From Pseudomonas sp. QS1027 (lineage in GTDB: Bacteria; Pseudomonadota; Gammaproteobacteria; Pseudomonadales; Pseudomonadaceae): a stretch of 64,000 nucleotides of DNA. The stretch covers positions 124,001 to 188,000 of the forward strand of contig NZ_PHSU01000008.1 in assembly GCF_002814235.1 (NCBI RefSeq). The letters run 5' to 3'. A model generated the notes under the pieces. It was not told the DNA's origin, searched no databases, and saw only the letters and a list, made by a program, of their open reading frames with translations. This document shows positions 1-8,933 of this stretch, in pieces. A program made the position numbers and the translations under genes. Each line of letters begins with the position of its first letter. Position 1 is the first letter of the stretch.

Positions 1-198
1 CAGATGAGCCGTTATGTCTACCCGGCGCTGACCACGGTCGGCCAGTCGATTCTCCAGTTGGGAGAGACGGCGGCCGAAATGCTCTTGAACCGAATCGCCA
101 CGCCGCTGCTGGCGGTTGACCGGCGGATTGTTAAGCCAAGTATTGTCCTGCGCGAATCGACGGCCGCGGTGCCGGGTGTGTTTGCGCAATACCGCTGA
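1..198 (+). CDS. rbsR: LacI-family regulator, C-terminal fragment (RbsR-like)
   Basis: Only the last 65 codons are in the window, and the frame is open from base 1. The tail 'TVGQSILQLGETAAEMLLNR' followed by a basic/hydrophobic segment ending in 'PSIVLRESTA' is typical of the periplasmic-binding-protein-like effector domain of LacI/GalR repressors. The gene lies 24 bp before rbsK and rbsD, so it is most likely the ribose repressor RbsR, which releases DNA on binding ribose. The DNA-binding part is outside the window, so assignment rests on the tail and the neighbours. Confidence 0.75.
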   Translation, partial: QMSRYVYPALTTVGQSILQLGETAAEMLLNRIATPLLAVDRRIVKPSIVLRESTAAVPGVFAQYR

Positions 199-221
199 AT
201 CGAATTGATGGGTACTGATGT

Positions 222-1142
222 ATGCAAGCAAAAGTAGTGGTGGTGGGCAGCCTCAATATGGACCTGGTCACCCGTGCCGAGCGCTTGCCGCGGGCCGGGG
301 AGACCCTGGTGGGCCAGTCGTTCGCCACGGTGTCCGGCGGCAAGGGCGCGAACCAGGCCGTGGCGGCCGCGCGTCTGGGCGCCACGGTGTCGATGATGGG
401 TTGCGTGGGTGACGATGCCTACGGTCCGCAACTGCGCGATGCGTTGTTGGCGGAGGGGATCGATTGCCAGGCGGTCACGGTTGCGCCGGGCGTGTCCAGT
501 GGCGTCGCGCTGATCGTTGTCGATGACAACAGCCAGAACGCCATTGTGATTGTCGCAGGCGGCAACGGTTGTCTCTCCCCTGAAGTGCTCAAGGGTTTTG
601 ACGCGGTGCTCCAGGACGTGGATGTGATCATCTGCCAGCTGGAAGTGCCGATGGAAACCGTCGGCTACACGCTCAAGCGTGGGCGTGAGCTGGGCAAGAT
701 CGTGATCCTCAACCCGGCGCCGGCCAGTGCGCCGCTGCCGGCCGACTGGTACGCGTCGATCGACTACCTGATTCCCAATGAAAGCGAAGCCTCGGCCCTG
801 AGCGGCCTGCCGGTGGACTCCCTGGAAAGTGCCAAGGCCGCCGCCGCCCAACTGATGGCCGCCGGGGCAGGGAAGGTGATCGTCACCCTCGGCGCCCAGG
901 GTTCGTTGTTCGCCGATGGCCAGGGTTTTGCGCATTTCCCGGCGCCGAAGGTCAAGGCCCTCGATACCACGGCGGCCGGCGACACCTTTGTCGGTGGTTT
1001 CGCGGCGGCGCTGGCCCAAGGGCAAAGCGAAGCCGAGGCCATTCGCTTCGGCCAGGTCGCGGCGGCGCTGTCGGTGACCCGCGCCGGTGCCCAGCCGTCC
1101 ATTCCCCACTTGTCCGACGTACAAGGTTTCAAATCGCCATGA
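222..1142 (+). CDS. rbsK: Ribokinase
   Basis: A PfkB-family sugar kinase of 306 aa, the usual ribokinase length. It phosphorylates D-ribose with ATP to ribose-5-phosphate in the cytoplasm. The N-terminal PfkB signature is visible as '[16 protein letters not shown]' near residue 40. The C-terminal signature '[17 protein letters not shown]' near residue 250 carries the anion hole and catalytic Asp of the GAGD-type motif. It follows the rbsR tail directly. Its stop overlaps the rbsD start by 4 bp (ATGA), so the two are probably translationally coupled. The annotated ATG leaves a weak Shine-Dalgarno sequence but matches the normal N-terminus with the substrate-binding 'GSLNMD'. Confidence 0.96.
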   Translation: MQAKVVVVGSLNMDLVTRAERLPRAGETLVGQSFATVSGGKGANQAVAAARLGATVSMMGCVGDDAYGPQLRDALLAEGIDCQAVTVAPGVSSGVALIVVDDNSQNAIVIVAGGNGCLSPEVLKGFDAVLQDVDVIICQLEVPMETVGYTLKRGRELGKIVILNPAPASAPLPADWYASIDYLIPNESEASALSGLPVDSLESAKAAAAQLMAAGAGKVIVTLGAQGSLFADGQGFAHFPAPKVKALDTTAAGDTFVGGFAAALAQGQSEAEAIRFGQVAAALSVTRAGAQPSIPHLSDVQGFKSP

Positions 1143-1543
1143 AAAAGACACCGCTGCTCAATATTGCCCTGTCGCGCCTGATCGCGTCCCTTGGTCACGG
1201 CGACATGGTGGTCATCGGCGACGCCGGCCTGCCGGTCCCGCCGGGTGTGGAACTGATCGACCTGGCCCTGACCCACGGGATCCCCGATTTCGTCAGCACC
1301 TTGCGCACGATACTCAGCGAAATGCAGGTCGAGAGCCATGTGCTGGCCGAGGAAATCCTGCTCAAGCGCCCACCGGCCCTGGAACACCTCGACGCGCTGA
1401 ACGCCGAGGGCGCCTTGGGGCAGCGTCGGCTGCTCAGCCATGAAGAATTCAAAGTGCTCAACCGCAAGGCCAGGGCCGTCATCCGCACCGGCGAATGCCA
1501 GCCTTACTGCAACGTCGTGCTGGTGGCCGGCGTTACGTTCTAA
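1139..1543 (+). CDS. rbsD: D-ribose pyranase
   Basis: 134 aa, the expected size for RbsD, which interconverts the pyranose and furanose forms of ribose so that RbsK receives its preferred substrate. The N-terminal '[20 protein letters not shown]' carries the conserved HGD histidine, and 'LTHGIPDF' follows. The C-terminal Tyr-Cys-Asn segment is also conserved in the family. It overlaps rbsK by 4 bp, and a nucleoside hydrolase follows after 28 bp, giving a ribose/nucleoside salvage operon. Confidence 0.95.
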   Translation: MKKTPLLNIALSRLIASLGHGDMVVIGDAGLPVPPGVELIDLALTHGIPDFVSTLRTILSEMQVESHVLAEEILLKRPPALEHLDALNAEGALGQRRLLSHEEFKVLNRKARAVIRTGECQPYCNVVLVAGVTF

Positions 1544-1571
1544 CCTTTCTTTCTCGCACAAGGAGTGCGCT

Positions 1572-2600
1572 ATGCAACGCTATGCTCAGATCTTGCAACG
1601 CTGGTTTCGGAGTCTGCTGATTTTGTCCTTCCTCACGGCTACAGGCGCCCAGGCGGCGGAAAAGATCGACCTGATCATCGACACCGACCCGGGGGCCGAC
1701 GACGTGGTGGCGCTGCTGTTCGCCCTGGCCTCGCCGGAAGAGCTGCATATCCGTGCGCTGACCACCGTGGCCGGCAACGTGCGCCTGGACAAGACCTCGC
1801 GTAATGCCCGCCTGGCCCGCGAGTGGGCAGGGCGCGAAGAGGTGCCTGTGTATGCCGGCGCGCCCAAGCCGCTGCTGCGTACGCCGATCTACGCCGAGAA
1901 TATCCACGGTAAGGAAGGCATCTCCGGCGTCACCGTGCATGAACCCAAGGCGCCTCTGGCCAAGGGCAATGCGGTCAATTACCTGATCGAGACCCTGCGT
2001 GCGGCCGAGCCCCACAGCATCACCATTGCCATGCTCGGGCCAGAAACCAACCTGGCGCTGGCCTTGATCCAGGATCCCGAGATCACCCAGGGCATCAAGG
2101 AAGTGGTGGTCATGGGCGGTGCGCACTTCAACGGTGGCAATATCACCCCGGTCGCCGAATTCAATATGTTCGCCGATCCCCAGGCCGCCGAAGTGGTGCT
2201 CAAGAGCGGCGTCAAGCTGACCTACCTGCCCCTGGACGTGACCCACAAGATCCTCACCAGCGACGAGCGCCTGAAGAAGATCGCGGCACTGAACAACAAC
2301 GCCAGCAAGGTGGTCAGTGATATCCTCAACGAATACGTCAAGGGCGACATGGAACACTACGGTATTCCTGGCGGCCCGGTACACGACGCCACCGTCATCG
2401 CCTACCTGCTCAAACCCGAGCTGTTCAGCGGACGTCAGGTCAATATGGTGATCGACAGCCGTGAAGGCCCGACCTTCGGCCAGACCATCGTCGACTGGTA
2501 CGACGGCCTGAAACAGCCCAAGAACGTGTTCTGGGTCGAGAATGGCGATGCCCAAGGCTTCTTCAACTTGCTGACAGAGCGTCTGGCACGCCTTAAGTGA
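1572..2600 (+). CDS. Exported nucleoside hydrolase (IunH family)
   Basis: 342 aa when started at the ATG preceded by 'aaggag'. An upstream in-frame start would only add rbsD antisense-like residues. Residues 1-29 form a signal peptide ending in 'TGAQAA', so the enzyme is probably periplasmic. The Ca-binding 'DTDPGADDVVALLFAL' near residue 35 and 'GGPVHDATVIAYL' near residue 260 are hallmarks of inosine-uridine nucleoside N-ribohydrolases, which release ribose from nucleosides. In this operon it would feed ribose to the transporter and RbsK. Substrate preference cannot be read from sequence. Confidence 0.92.
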   Translation: MQRYAQILQRWFRSLLILSFLTATGAQAAEKIDLIIDTDPGADDVVALLFALASPEELHIRALTTVAGNVRLDKTSRNARLAREWAGREEVPVYAGAPKPLLRTPIYAENIHGKEGISGVTVHEPKAPLAKGNAVNYLIETLRAAEPHSITIAMLGPETNLALALIQDPEITQGIKEVVVMGGAHFNGGNITPVAEFNMFADPQAAEVVLKSGVKLTYLPLDVTHKILTSDERLKKIAALNNNASKVVSDILNEYVKGDMEHYGIPGGPVHDATVIAYLLKPELFSGRQVNMVIDSREGPTFGQTIVDWYDGLKQPKNVFWVENGDAQGFFNLLTERLARLK

Positions 2601-2605
2601 TATCC

Positions 2606-2911
2606 ATGCAGATCGATCTGAACAACCCTGACAACCTGACCCAGGACGCCGTGCGCCAGATGCTCGCGGCGGCCAGCGATGAGGAGCATACCCAGCTGCG
2701 CGTGACGCGCTCGGGCCTGGCGTATATCTCCTCGGGGGTAGTCGGCGGCGCGCAGATCGACGGCTTGCTGTTCCGCCTGGAAACCTGGGCGGCCGGCTCC
2801 GGCTACGTCGGCAAGGTCGCGGCCGCCGACGAGGTCTGGGTCATGCAGATATTCAATGCCTTGAAGCAGAACTGGCCCAACCCGCCCTTCGATTACATCG
2901 ACATTTACTGA
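2606..2911 (+). CDS. Small conserved hypothetical protein
   Basis: 101 aa from the ATG at 2606. A GTG at 2597 overlapping the nucleoside hydrolase stop is an alternative start. The protein is acidic and soluble with no signal peptide or membrane segment. It has a regular alpha/beta look with 'VTRSGLAYISSGVVGG' in the middle. I do not recognise a family. It sits 5 bp after the ribose operon and may be co-transcribed. Confidence 0.7.
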   Translation: MQIDLNNPDNLTQDAVRQMLAAASDEEHTQLRVTRSGLAYISSGVVGGAQIDGLLFRLETWAAGSGYVGKVAAADEVWVMQIFNALKQNWPNPPFDYIDIY

Positions 2912-3082
2912 ACGAAATCGCTCGTTCATATTCAGTCACGATTCCCCGCAGAAGTCGCGGGACAGGTCAGGCAGACTTGTCAGCGGCGGCTGTCGGAATC
3001 GGATGATCTGACCCCTTGCGTGCAACCAATGACGCAAATCGCGGTCGCACGCACTCTACTTATTTTATTTGAAGGAGGCTTC

Positions 3083-3409
3083 ATGCCTTGGAAGCTTGCA
3101 TCCCTGGGGACGCTGTTCGCCCTGTCGGTACTGGCGGGTTGCTCCACCTCCGAGTCATCCGCGGCTAAAGAGCCGGCCAAGGACTCGGGCGCCCAGATCA
3201 CCTACGATCGTTGCGAAGCCAAAGGCGCCGATTTCACCATCGGCCAGACGGCCTCGGCCGCGCTGCTGCAGCAGGCCCGCACCCGTAGCGGCGCACAGAG
3301 CGCGCGGGTCCTGGGTCCCAACGACATGGTCACCCTGGAATACCGCTCGGACCGTCTGAACCTCAACACCGACAGCAGCGGCAAGATCATTCGCGCCAAC
3401 TGTGGCTGA
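3083..3409 (+). CDS. I78-family peptidase inhibitor-like lipoprotein
   Basis: 108 aa, starting at the ATG behind a strong 'gaaggagg' ribosome binding site. The signal peptide ends in a lipobox, 'SVLAGC', so the protein should be lipid-anchored. The mature part has one Cys in 'YDRCEAKGADFTIG', the 'SGAQSARVLGPNDMVTLEYR' core, and a final 'ANCG'. This is the two-cysteine pattern of inhibitor family I78 (PF11720), whose members inhibit serine peptidases. The target enzyme is unknown. A bidirectional terminator follows. Confidence 0.85.
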   Translation: MPWKLASLGTLFALSVLAGCSTSESSAAKEPAKDSGAQITYDRCEAKGADFTIGQTASAALLQQARTRSGAQSARVLGPNDMVTLEYRSDRLNLNTDSSGKIIRANCG

Positions 3410-3435
3410 GGCCTCCGGGCTTTTGTAGCGCCCAT

Positions 3436-3466
3436 AAAAAACCCCGTCGCATGGACGGGGTTTTTT
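3436..3466. terminator. Bidirectional Rho-independent terminator
   Basis: An A-run, the stem accccgtc/gacggggt with loop gcat, then a T-run. It serves the I78 lipoprotein gene on + and the cold-shock gene on -, which converge here. Confidence 0.9.
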
Positions 3467-3480
3467 CAGTTCGCGGAAAC

Positions 3481-3693
3481 TTACTCCGGACGAACCTGTG
3501 CAGCTTGCATACCCTTTTGGCCTTTCTCAGCCACGAAGGAAACGGTCTGGCCTTCTTTCAGGCTTTTGAAACCGTCGCTTTCGATAGCTTTGAAGTGTAC
3601 GAACAGGTCGTCACCGCCACCTTGAGGAGTGATGAAGCCGAAGCCTTTTTCATCGTTGAACCATTTTACGGTGCCGGTTTGGCGATTAGACAT
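3481..3693 (-). CDS. Cold-shock protein (CspA family)
   Basis: 70 aa, the standard size of a bacterial cold-shock domain. It folds as a five-stranded OB barrel that binds single-stranded RNA and DNA. The RNP1 motif 'KGFGFI' and RNP2 motif 'DLFVHF' are both present. The longer upstream frame is rejected because the conserved '[12 protein letters not shown]' start is preceded by a purine-rich site. The roughly 290 bp AT-rich region upstream (3694-3986) is the likely promoter and long 5' UTR, as is common for csp genes. Which of the several Pseudomonas paralogues this is cannot be decided. Confidence 0.95.
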   Translation of the reverse strand: MSNRQTGTVKWFNDEKGFGFITPQGGGDDLFVHFKAIESDGFKSLKEGQTVSFVAEKGQKGMQAAQVRPE

Positions 3694-3965
3694 GGTGTAT
3701 CTCCAAGAAACATATATTTTCAGTAGTACTGTGCTGCTCAGGCCAACTGGGCACACTGGGCTATCATAGTCGAAATGTTCGACTTGGGAGCCCCCCCCAG
3801 CAGCGGATTGCCCATCCGTCGCGCTTTGTTTAGCCGTTTTATTGGCTGGAGGCCCCGGTTTTAAAGGCTTTCACTGAAAACGACAGCCCCTAAAAAAACC
3901 CATAAAAGCTGCGTAAATATTGATAAAAATCACCTTTTCCGGTGTTTTTCACCCGGTTTGAGGCC

Positions 3966-3989
3966 TAAAAACCCCGTGGCTGCGGGTTA
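3966..3989 (-). terminator. Rho-independent terminator
   Basis: On the minus strand AACCC-GCAGCCACG-GGGTT is followed by TTT, starting at the stop codon of the secreted 99-aa protein gene. Confidence 0.7.
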
Positions 3990-4286
3990 CTTCTGCACCT
4001 TGCAGACGGCGATTTCTTTCAAGGCGCGGTCGCGCAGCTCCTCCGGCGGCATGGTCTTGGAGTTCATCAACTGGGTGATTTCCACGGAGGTGAATTTTTT
4101 CTCGATGACATCGGCACCGCAGGTGCAGTGTTGCTGGGCCACAGTCGGGTTGACGCTCTGGCTGGCCGCGCCAACGCAGTCTTTCATGTAGCTGGCTTTG
4201 GCGCCGGGCGGCCAGGCGGCCTGTGCGCTCAGTGGCAGCAGCAGGGCGAGCGGGGCGGCAAAAGCGAAAAGATGAATCAGGCGCAT
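3987..4286 (-). CDS. Small exported protein, unknown function
   Basis: 99 aa from the ATG preceded by 'aggagt'. Residues 1-23 are a signal peptide ending 'LSAQAAWP', predicting a periplasmic protein. The mature part has four cysteines, including a 'CTCG' pair, suggesting disulfides. The mature sequence around 'VAQQHCTCGADVIEKKFT' resembles small Pseudomonas periplasmic proteins of unknown function. It is transcribed away from thrS and ends at its own terminator. Confidence 0.85.
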   Translation of the reverse strand: MRLIHLFAFAAPLALLLPLSAQAAWPPGAKASYMKDCVGAASQSVNPTVAQQHCTCGADVIEKKFTSVEITQLMNSKTMPPEELRDRALKEIAVCKVQK

Positions 4287-4658
4287 GTTCGAATACTCCT
4301 TGAAGACAGGTGAATACCGTGTTGCTTGGCATTTGAGGGGCTGAGCGGGGGGCAAGTTCACCCCGGGGCACAAAACCCCCGCGACTTTAGCAGTTTGTGA
4401 ACGAGGCGATGACCGTTCATCTGTGCTAGCATCCCAGACTTGGTTATTTTTGGTATTGCAGTCGTGTCTCGCGCTCGATACCGAGCCATCAACCCTTTTT
4501 TGAACTCCAGTCACTCTGGTTCGTTTCCGGTTGGCCTTACGGCTCCTGCCACTGTGCGGCAGGCGTTTTTGATTAAACGGCTGGACGAATCGCGTACTGG
4601 CTGCTCATCCCAACCCACGTGACCTTTGGTAGGGGTCACCACTAGGAGAGGAGGCGCC
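4287..4658 (+). promoter_or_regulatory. Long untranslated leader of thrS with terminator-like hairpin
   Basis: There is no convincing gene in this 370-bp stretch. At 4545-4563 the stem cctgcc/ggcagg is followed by cgttttt, which looks like an intrinsic terminator or attenuator roughly 90 nt before the thrS start. A threonyl-tRNA synthetase leader that could control expression is plausible. No T-box elements are seen and the mechanism is not resolved. Confidence 0.45.
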
Positions 4659-6581
4659 ATGCCCACTATTACTCTTCCCGACGGCAGTCAACGTTCGTTC
4701 GACCATCCGGTTTCCGTAGCCGAAGTCGCCGCTTCCATTGGCGCGGGCCTGGCCAAGGCCACCGTGGCCGGCAAGGTCAACGGCAAGCTGGTCGACGCCA
4801 GCGACCTGATCGACAGCGACGTTACCCTGCAAATCATCACGCCCAAGGACGAAGAGGGGCTGGAGATCATTCGCCACTCTTGCGCGCACCTGGTTGGCCA
4901 CGCGGTCAAGCAGCTGTACCCGACGGCGAAAATGGTCATCGGTCCGGTCATCGATGAAGGTTTTTACTACGATATCGCCTATGAGCGTCCGTTCACCCCG
5001 GACGACCTGGCCGCGATCGAGCAGCGCATGCAGCTGCTGATCGAAAAAGACTACGACGTGATCAAGAAGGTCACGCCACGCGCCGAAGTCATCGACGTGT
5101 TCACCCAGCGCGGCGAAGACTACAAGCTGCGCCTGGTCGAAGACATGCCGAATGAGCAGACCATGGGGCTGTACTATCACGAAGAATATGTCGACATGTG
5201 CCGTGGTCCGCACGTGCCGAACACCCGCTTCCTGAAATCCTTCAAGCTGACCAAGCTGTCCGGCGCCTACTGGCGCGGCGATGCCAAGAACGAACAGCTG
5301 CAGCGCGTCTACGGCACTGCCTGGGCGGACAAGAAGCAATTGGCCGCCTACGTCCTGCGTATCGAAGAAGCGGAAAAGCGCGACCATCGCAAGATTGGCA
5401 AGCGCCTGGGCCTGTTCCATACCCAGGAAGAAGCGCCGGGCATGGTGTTCTGGCACCCGAACGGCTGGACCCTGTACCAGGTGCTCGAGCAGTACATGCG
5501 CAAGGTGCAGCGTGACAACGGCTATCTGGAGATCAAGACCCCGCAAGTGGTCGATCGCTCCCTGTGGGAGAAGTCCGGGCACTGGGCCAACTATGCCGAA
5601 AACATGTTCACCACCCAGTCGGAAAGCCGCGACTACGCCATCAAGCCGATGAACTGCCCGTGCCACGTACAGGTGTTCAACCAGGGCCTGAAGAGCTACC
5701 GCGAGCTGCCGATGCGCCTGGCCGAGTTCGGTGCCTGTCACCGCAACGAGCCATCGGGTGCGCTGCACGGCATCATGCGCGTGCGGGCTTTCACCCAGGA
5801 CGACGCCCACATTTTCTGCACCGAAGAGCAGATGCAGGCTGAATCCGCGGCGTTCATCAAGCTGACCATGGATGTCTACGCCGACTTCGGCTTCAAAGAC
5901 ATCGAAATGAAGCTGTCCACCCGCCCTGAAAAGCGCGTGGGTTCCGACGAACTGTGGGATCGCGCCGAAAGCGCACTGGCTGCCGCGCTCGACAGCGCCG
6001 GCCTGCCGTACGACCTGCAGCCGGGCGAGGGCGCCTTCTACGGTCCGAAAATCGAATTTTCGCTCAAGGACTGTCTCGGTCGCGTGTGGCAGTGTGGTAC
6101 CCTGCAGCTCGATTTCAACCTGCCGATCCGTTTGGGCGCCGAATACGTGTCCGAAGACAACAGCCGTAAGCACCCGGTCATGCTGCACCGGGCGATCCTC
6201 GGCTCCTTCGAGCGTTTCGTCGGGATTCTGATCGAGCACTACGAGGGTGCGTTCCCTGCTTGGCTGGCGCCAACCCAGGCCGTGATCATGAATATCACGG
6301 ACAAGCAGGCTGATTTTGCCCTCGAAGTGGAAAAAACTCTGGCCGAAAGCGGATTTCGTGCCAAGTCTGACTTGAGAAATGAAAAGATCGGCTTTAAAAT
6401 CCGCGAGCATACTTTGCTCAAGGTTCCCTATCTTTTGGTTATCGGAGATCGGGAAGTCGAGATGCAGACTGTCGCTGTGCGTACTCGTGAAGGTGCTGAC
6501 CTGGGCTCGATGCCCGTCGCCCAGTTCGCCGAGTTCCTCGCGCAAGCGGTTTCCCGGCGTGGTCGCCCAGATTCGGAGTAA
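4659..6581 (+). CDS. thrS: Threonyl-tRNA synthetase
   Basis: 640 aa, the standard length. It attaches threonine to tRNA-Thr. An N-terminal TGS domain (about 1-60) is followed by the editing domain with '[11 protein letters not shown]' near residue 75, then the class II catalytic core. The core has a zinc-binding Cys in '[10 protein letters not shown]', motif 2 '[14 protein letters not shown]' and motif 3 '[13 protein letters not shown]'. The anticodon-binding domain closes the protein. The start has an 'aggagaggag' site, and a further upstream in-frame start is not needed. Its stop codon shares one base with the infC start. Confidence 0.98.
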   Translation: MPTITLPDGSQRSFDHPVSVAEVAASIGAGLAKATVAGKVNGKLVDASDLIDSDVTLQIITPKDEEGLEIIRHSCAHLVGHAVKQLYPTAKMVIGPVIDEGFYYDIAYERPFTPDDLAAIEQRMQLLIEKDYDVIKKVTPRAEVIDVFTQRGEDYKLRLVEDMPNEQTMGLYYHEEYVDMCRGPHVPNTRFLKSFKLTKLSGAYWRGDAKNEQLQRVYGTAWADKKQLAAYVLRIEEAEKRDHRKIGKRLGLFHTQEEAPGMVFWHPNGWTLYQVLEQYMRKVQRDNGYLEIKTPQVVDRSLWEKSGHWANYAENMFTTQSESRDYAIKPMNCPCHVQVFNQGLKSYRELPMRLAEFGACHRNEPSGALHGIMRVRAFTQDDAHIFCTEEQMQAESAAFIKLTMDVYADFGFKDIEMKLSTRPEKRVGSDELWDRAESALAAALDSAGLPYDLQPGEGAFYGPKIEFSLKDCLGRVWQCGTLQLDFNLPIRLGAEYVSEDNSRKHPVMLHRAILGSFERFVGILIEHYEGAFPAWLAPTQAVIMNITDKQADFALEVEKTLAESGFRAKSDLRNEKIGFKIREHTLLKVPYLLVIGDREVEMQTVAVRTREGADLGSMPVAQFAEFLAQAVSRRGRPDSE

Positions 6582-7132
6582 TTACTATTAAGCGTGAAAT
6601 GAGACAAGATAAACGAGCTGCACCGAAGGCCCCGATCAACGAGAATATCTCGGCACGCGAGGTTCGGTTAATTGGCGCTGATGGCGAGCAGATTGGCATC
6701 GTCTCGATTGATGAAGCGCTTCGGATTGCCGAAGAAGCCAAACTGGATCTGGTGGAAATTTCCGCCGATGCAGTGCCACCCGTCTGCCGGGTGATGGACT
6801 ACGGCAAGTCGATTTTCGAAAAGAAAAAGCAAATTGCTGCTGCGAAGAAAAACCAGAAGCAAGTGCAGGTTAAAGAAATCAAGTTTCGTCCAGGGACGGA
6901 GGAAGGGGATTACCAGGTAAAACTGCGCAACCTGGTACGTTTCCTGAGTGATGGGGACAGGGCCAAGGTTTCCTTGAGATTCCGCGGTCGTGAGATGGCC
7001 CACCAGGAGCTGGGGATGGAACTCCTCAAGCGGGTTGAAGGTGACCTGCTCGAGTACGGTTCGGTCGAACAGCATCCTAAGATGGAAGGACGCCAGCTTA
7101 TTATGGTCATCGCCCCGAAAAAGAAGAAGTAA
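6581..7132 (+). CDS. infC: Translation initiation factor IF-3 (AUU start)
   Basis: 183 aa when begun at the ATT at 6581, giving [16 protein letters not shown]. The first ATG, at 6599, would cut six residues. IF-3 blocks premature 50S joining and proofreads the start codon. The N-domain contains '[20 protein letters not shown]' and the C-domain '[20 protein letters not shown]'. E. coli infC is known to use AUU, which lets IF-3 repress its own synthesis. The same codon lies at the right place here, directly overlapping the last base of the thrS stop, so autoregulation is likely. Confidence 0.95.
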   Translation: MTIKREMRQDKRAAPKAPINENISAREVRLIGADGEQIGIVSIDEALRIAEEAKLDLVEISADAVPPVCRVMDYGKSIFEKKKQIAAAKKNQKQVQVKEIKFRPGTEEGDYQVKLRNLVRFLSDGDRAKVSLRFRGREMAHQELGMELLKRVEGDLLEYGSVEQHPKMEGRQLIMVIAPKKKK

Positions 7133-7192
7133 CCACCAGGGCACGGCAGGCCTTGCGGTTATGTTTATCAACTGAATGCGGAGTATCCGAAC

Positions 7193-7387
7193 ATGCCAAA
7201 GATGAAAACTAAAAGTGGTGCTGCCAAGCGGTTTCTGAAAACTGCTAACGGCATCAAGCACAAGCACGCTTTCAAGAGCCACATCCTGACCAAAATGTCG
7301 ACCAAGCGTAAGCGTCAACTGCGCGGTAGCAGCTTGCTGCATCCGTCTGACGTGGCAAAAGTCGAGCGCATGCTGCGCCTTCGTTAA
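7193..7387 (+). CDS. rpmI: Ribosomal protein bL35
   Basis: 64 aa, highly basic, beginning '[14 protein letters not shown]', the invariant start of bL35. It lies between infC and rplT as in other gammaproteobacteria. In E. coli this operon is repressed by excess L20 acting on the mRNA upstream of rpmI. The 60-bp infC-rpmI gap could carry such a site, but I did not fold it. Confidence 0.97.
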   Translation: MPKMKTKSGAAKRFLKTANGIKHKHAFKSHILTKMSTKRKRQLRGSSLLHPSDVAKVERMLRLR

Positions 7388-7414
7388 TTTTTGGTTGAAT
7401 AGAGGAAGTAACTC

Positions 7415-7771
7415 ATGGCTCGTGTAAAGCGTGGCGTCATTGCCCGTAAGCGTCACAAAAAGATTCTGAAACTTGCAAAAGGCTACTACGGCGCTCGCTC
7501 GCGCGTATTCCGTGTTGCCAAGCAAGCGGTCATCAAGGCAGGCCAATACGCCTACCGCGACCGTCGTCAGAAAAAACGTCAGTTCCGCGCTCTGTGGATC
7601 GCTCGTATCAACGCTGGTGCGCGTATCAACGGTCTGTCCTACAGCCGTTTCATCGCTGGCCTGAAAAAAGCGTCGATCGAAATCGACCGTAAGGTTCTGG
7701 CTGATCTGGCTGTGAACGAAAAAGCGGTGTTTGCTGCGATTGTCGAGAAAGCTAAAGCCACCTTGGCTTAA
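7415..7771 (+). CDS. rplT: Ribosomal protein bL20
   Basis: 118 aa, the normal length, beginning '[16 protein letters not shown]' with a good 'agaggaag' site. It is a basic large-subunit assembly protein and is the known autogenous repressor of the infC-rpmI-rplT operon in E. coli. A strong hairpin follows before pheS. Confidence 0.97.
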   Translation: MARVKRGVIARKRHKKILKLAKGYYGARSRVFRVAKQAVIKAGQYAYRDRRQKKRQFRALWIARINAGARINGLSYSRFIAGLKKASIEIDRKVLADLAVNEKAVFAAIVEKAKATLA

Positions 7772-7827
7772 GTACCCCCCGACAATCACCGGGCTTCGCT
7801 TTTGTGAGGTTCGGTGTCAAACGTCAT

Positions 7828-8898
<1,071 letters not shown>

Positions 8899-8933
8899 GT
8901 CGCGACCCGTAACGAATCTATTAGGAGAGCAGG

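Noticed and set aside
18..1151. A 377-codon open frame on the minus strand opposite rbsK
   Set aside because: It is the antisense shadow of a GC-rich gene; rbsK is unmistakable on the plus strand. The same applies to the long minus frames opposite thrS, pheS and pheT.
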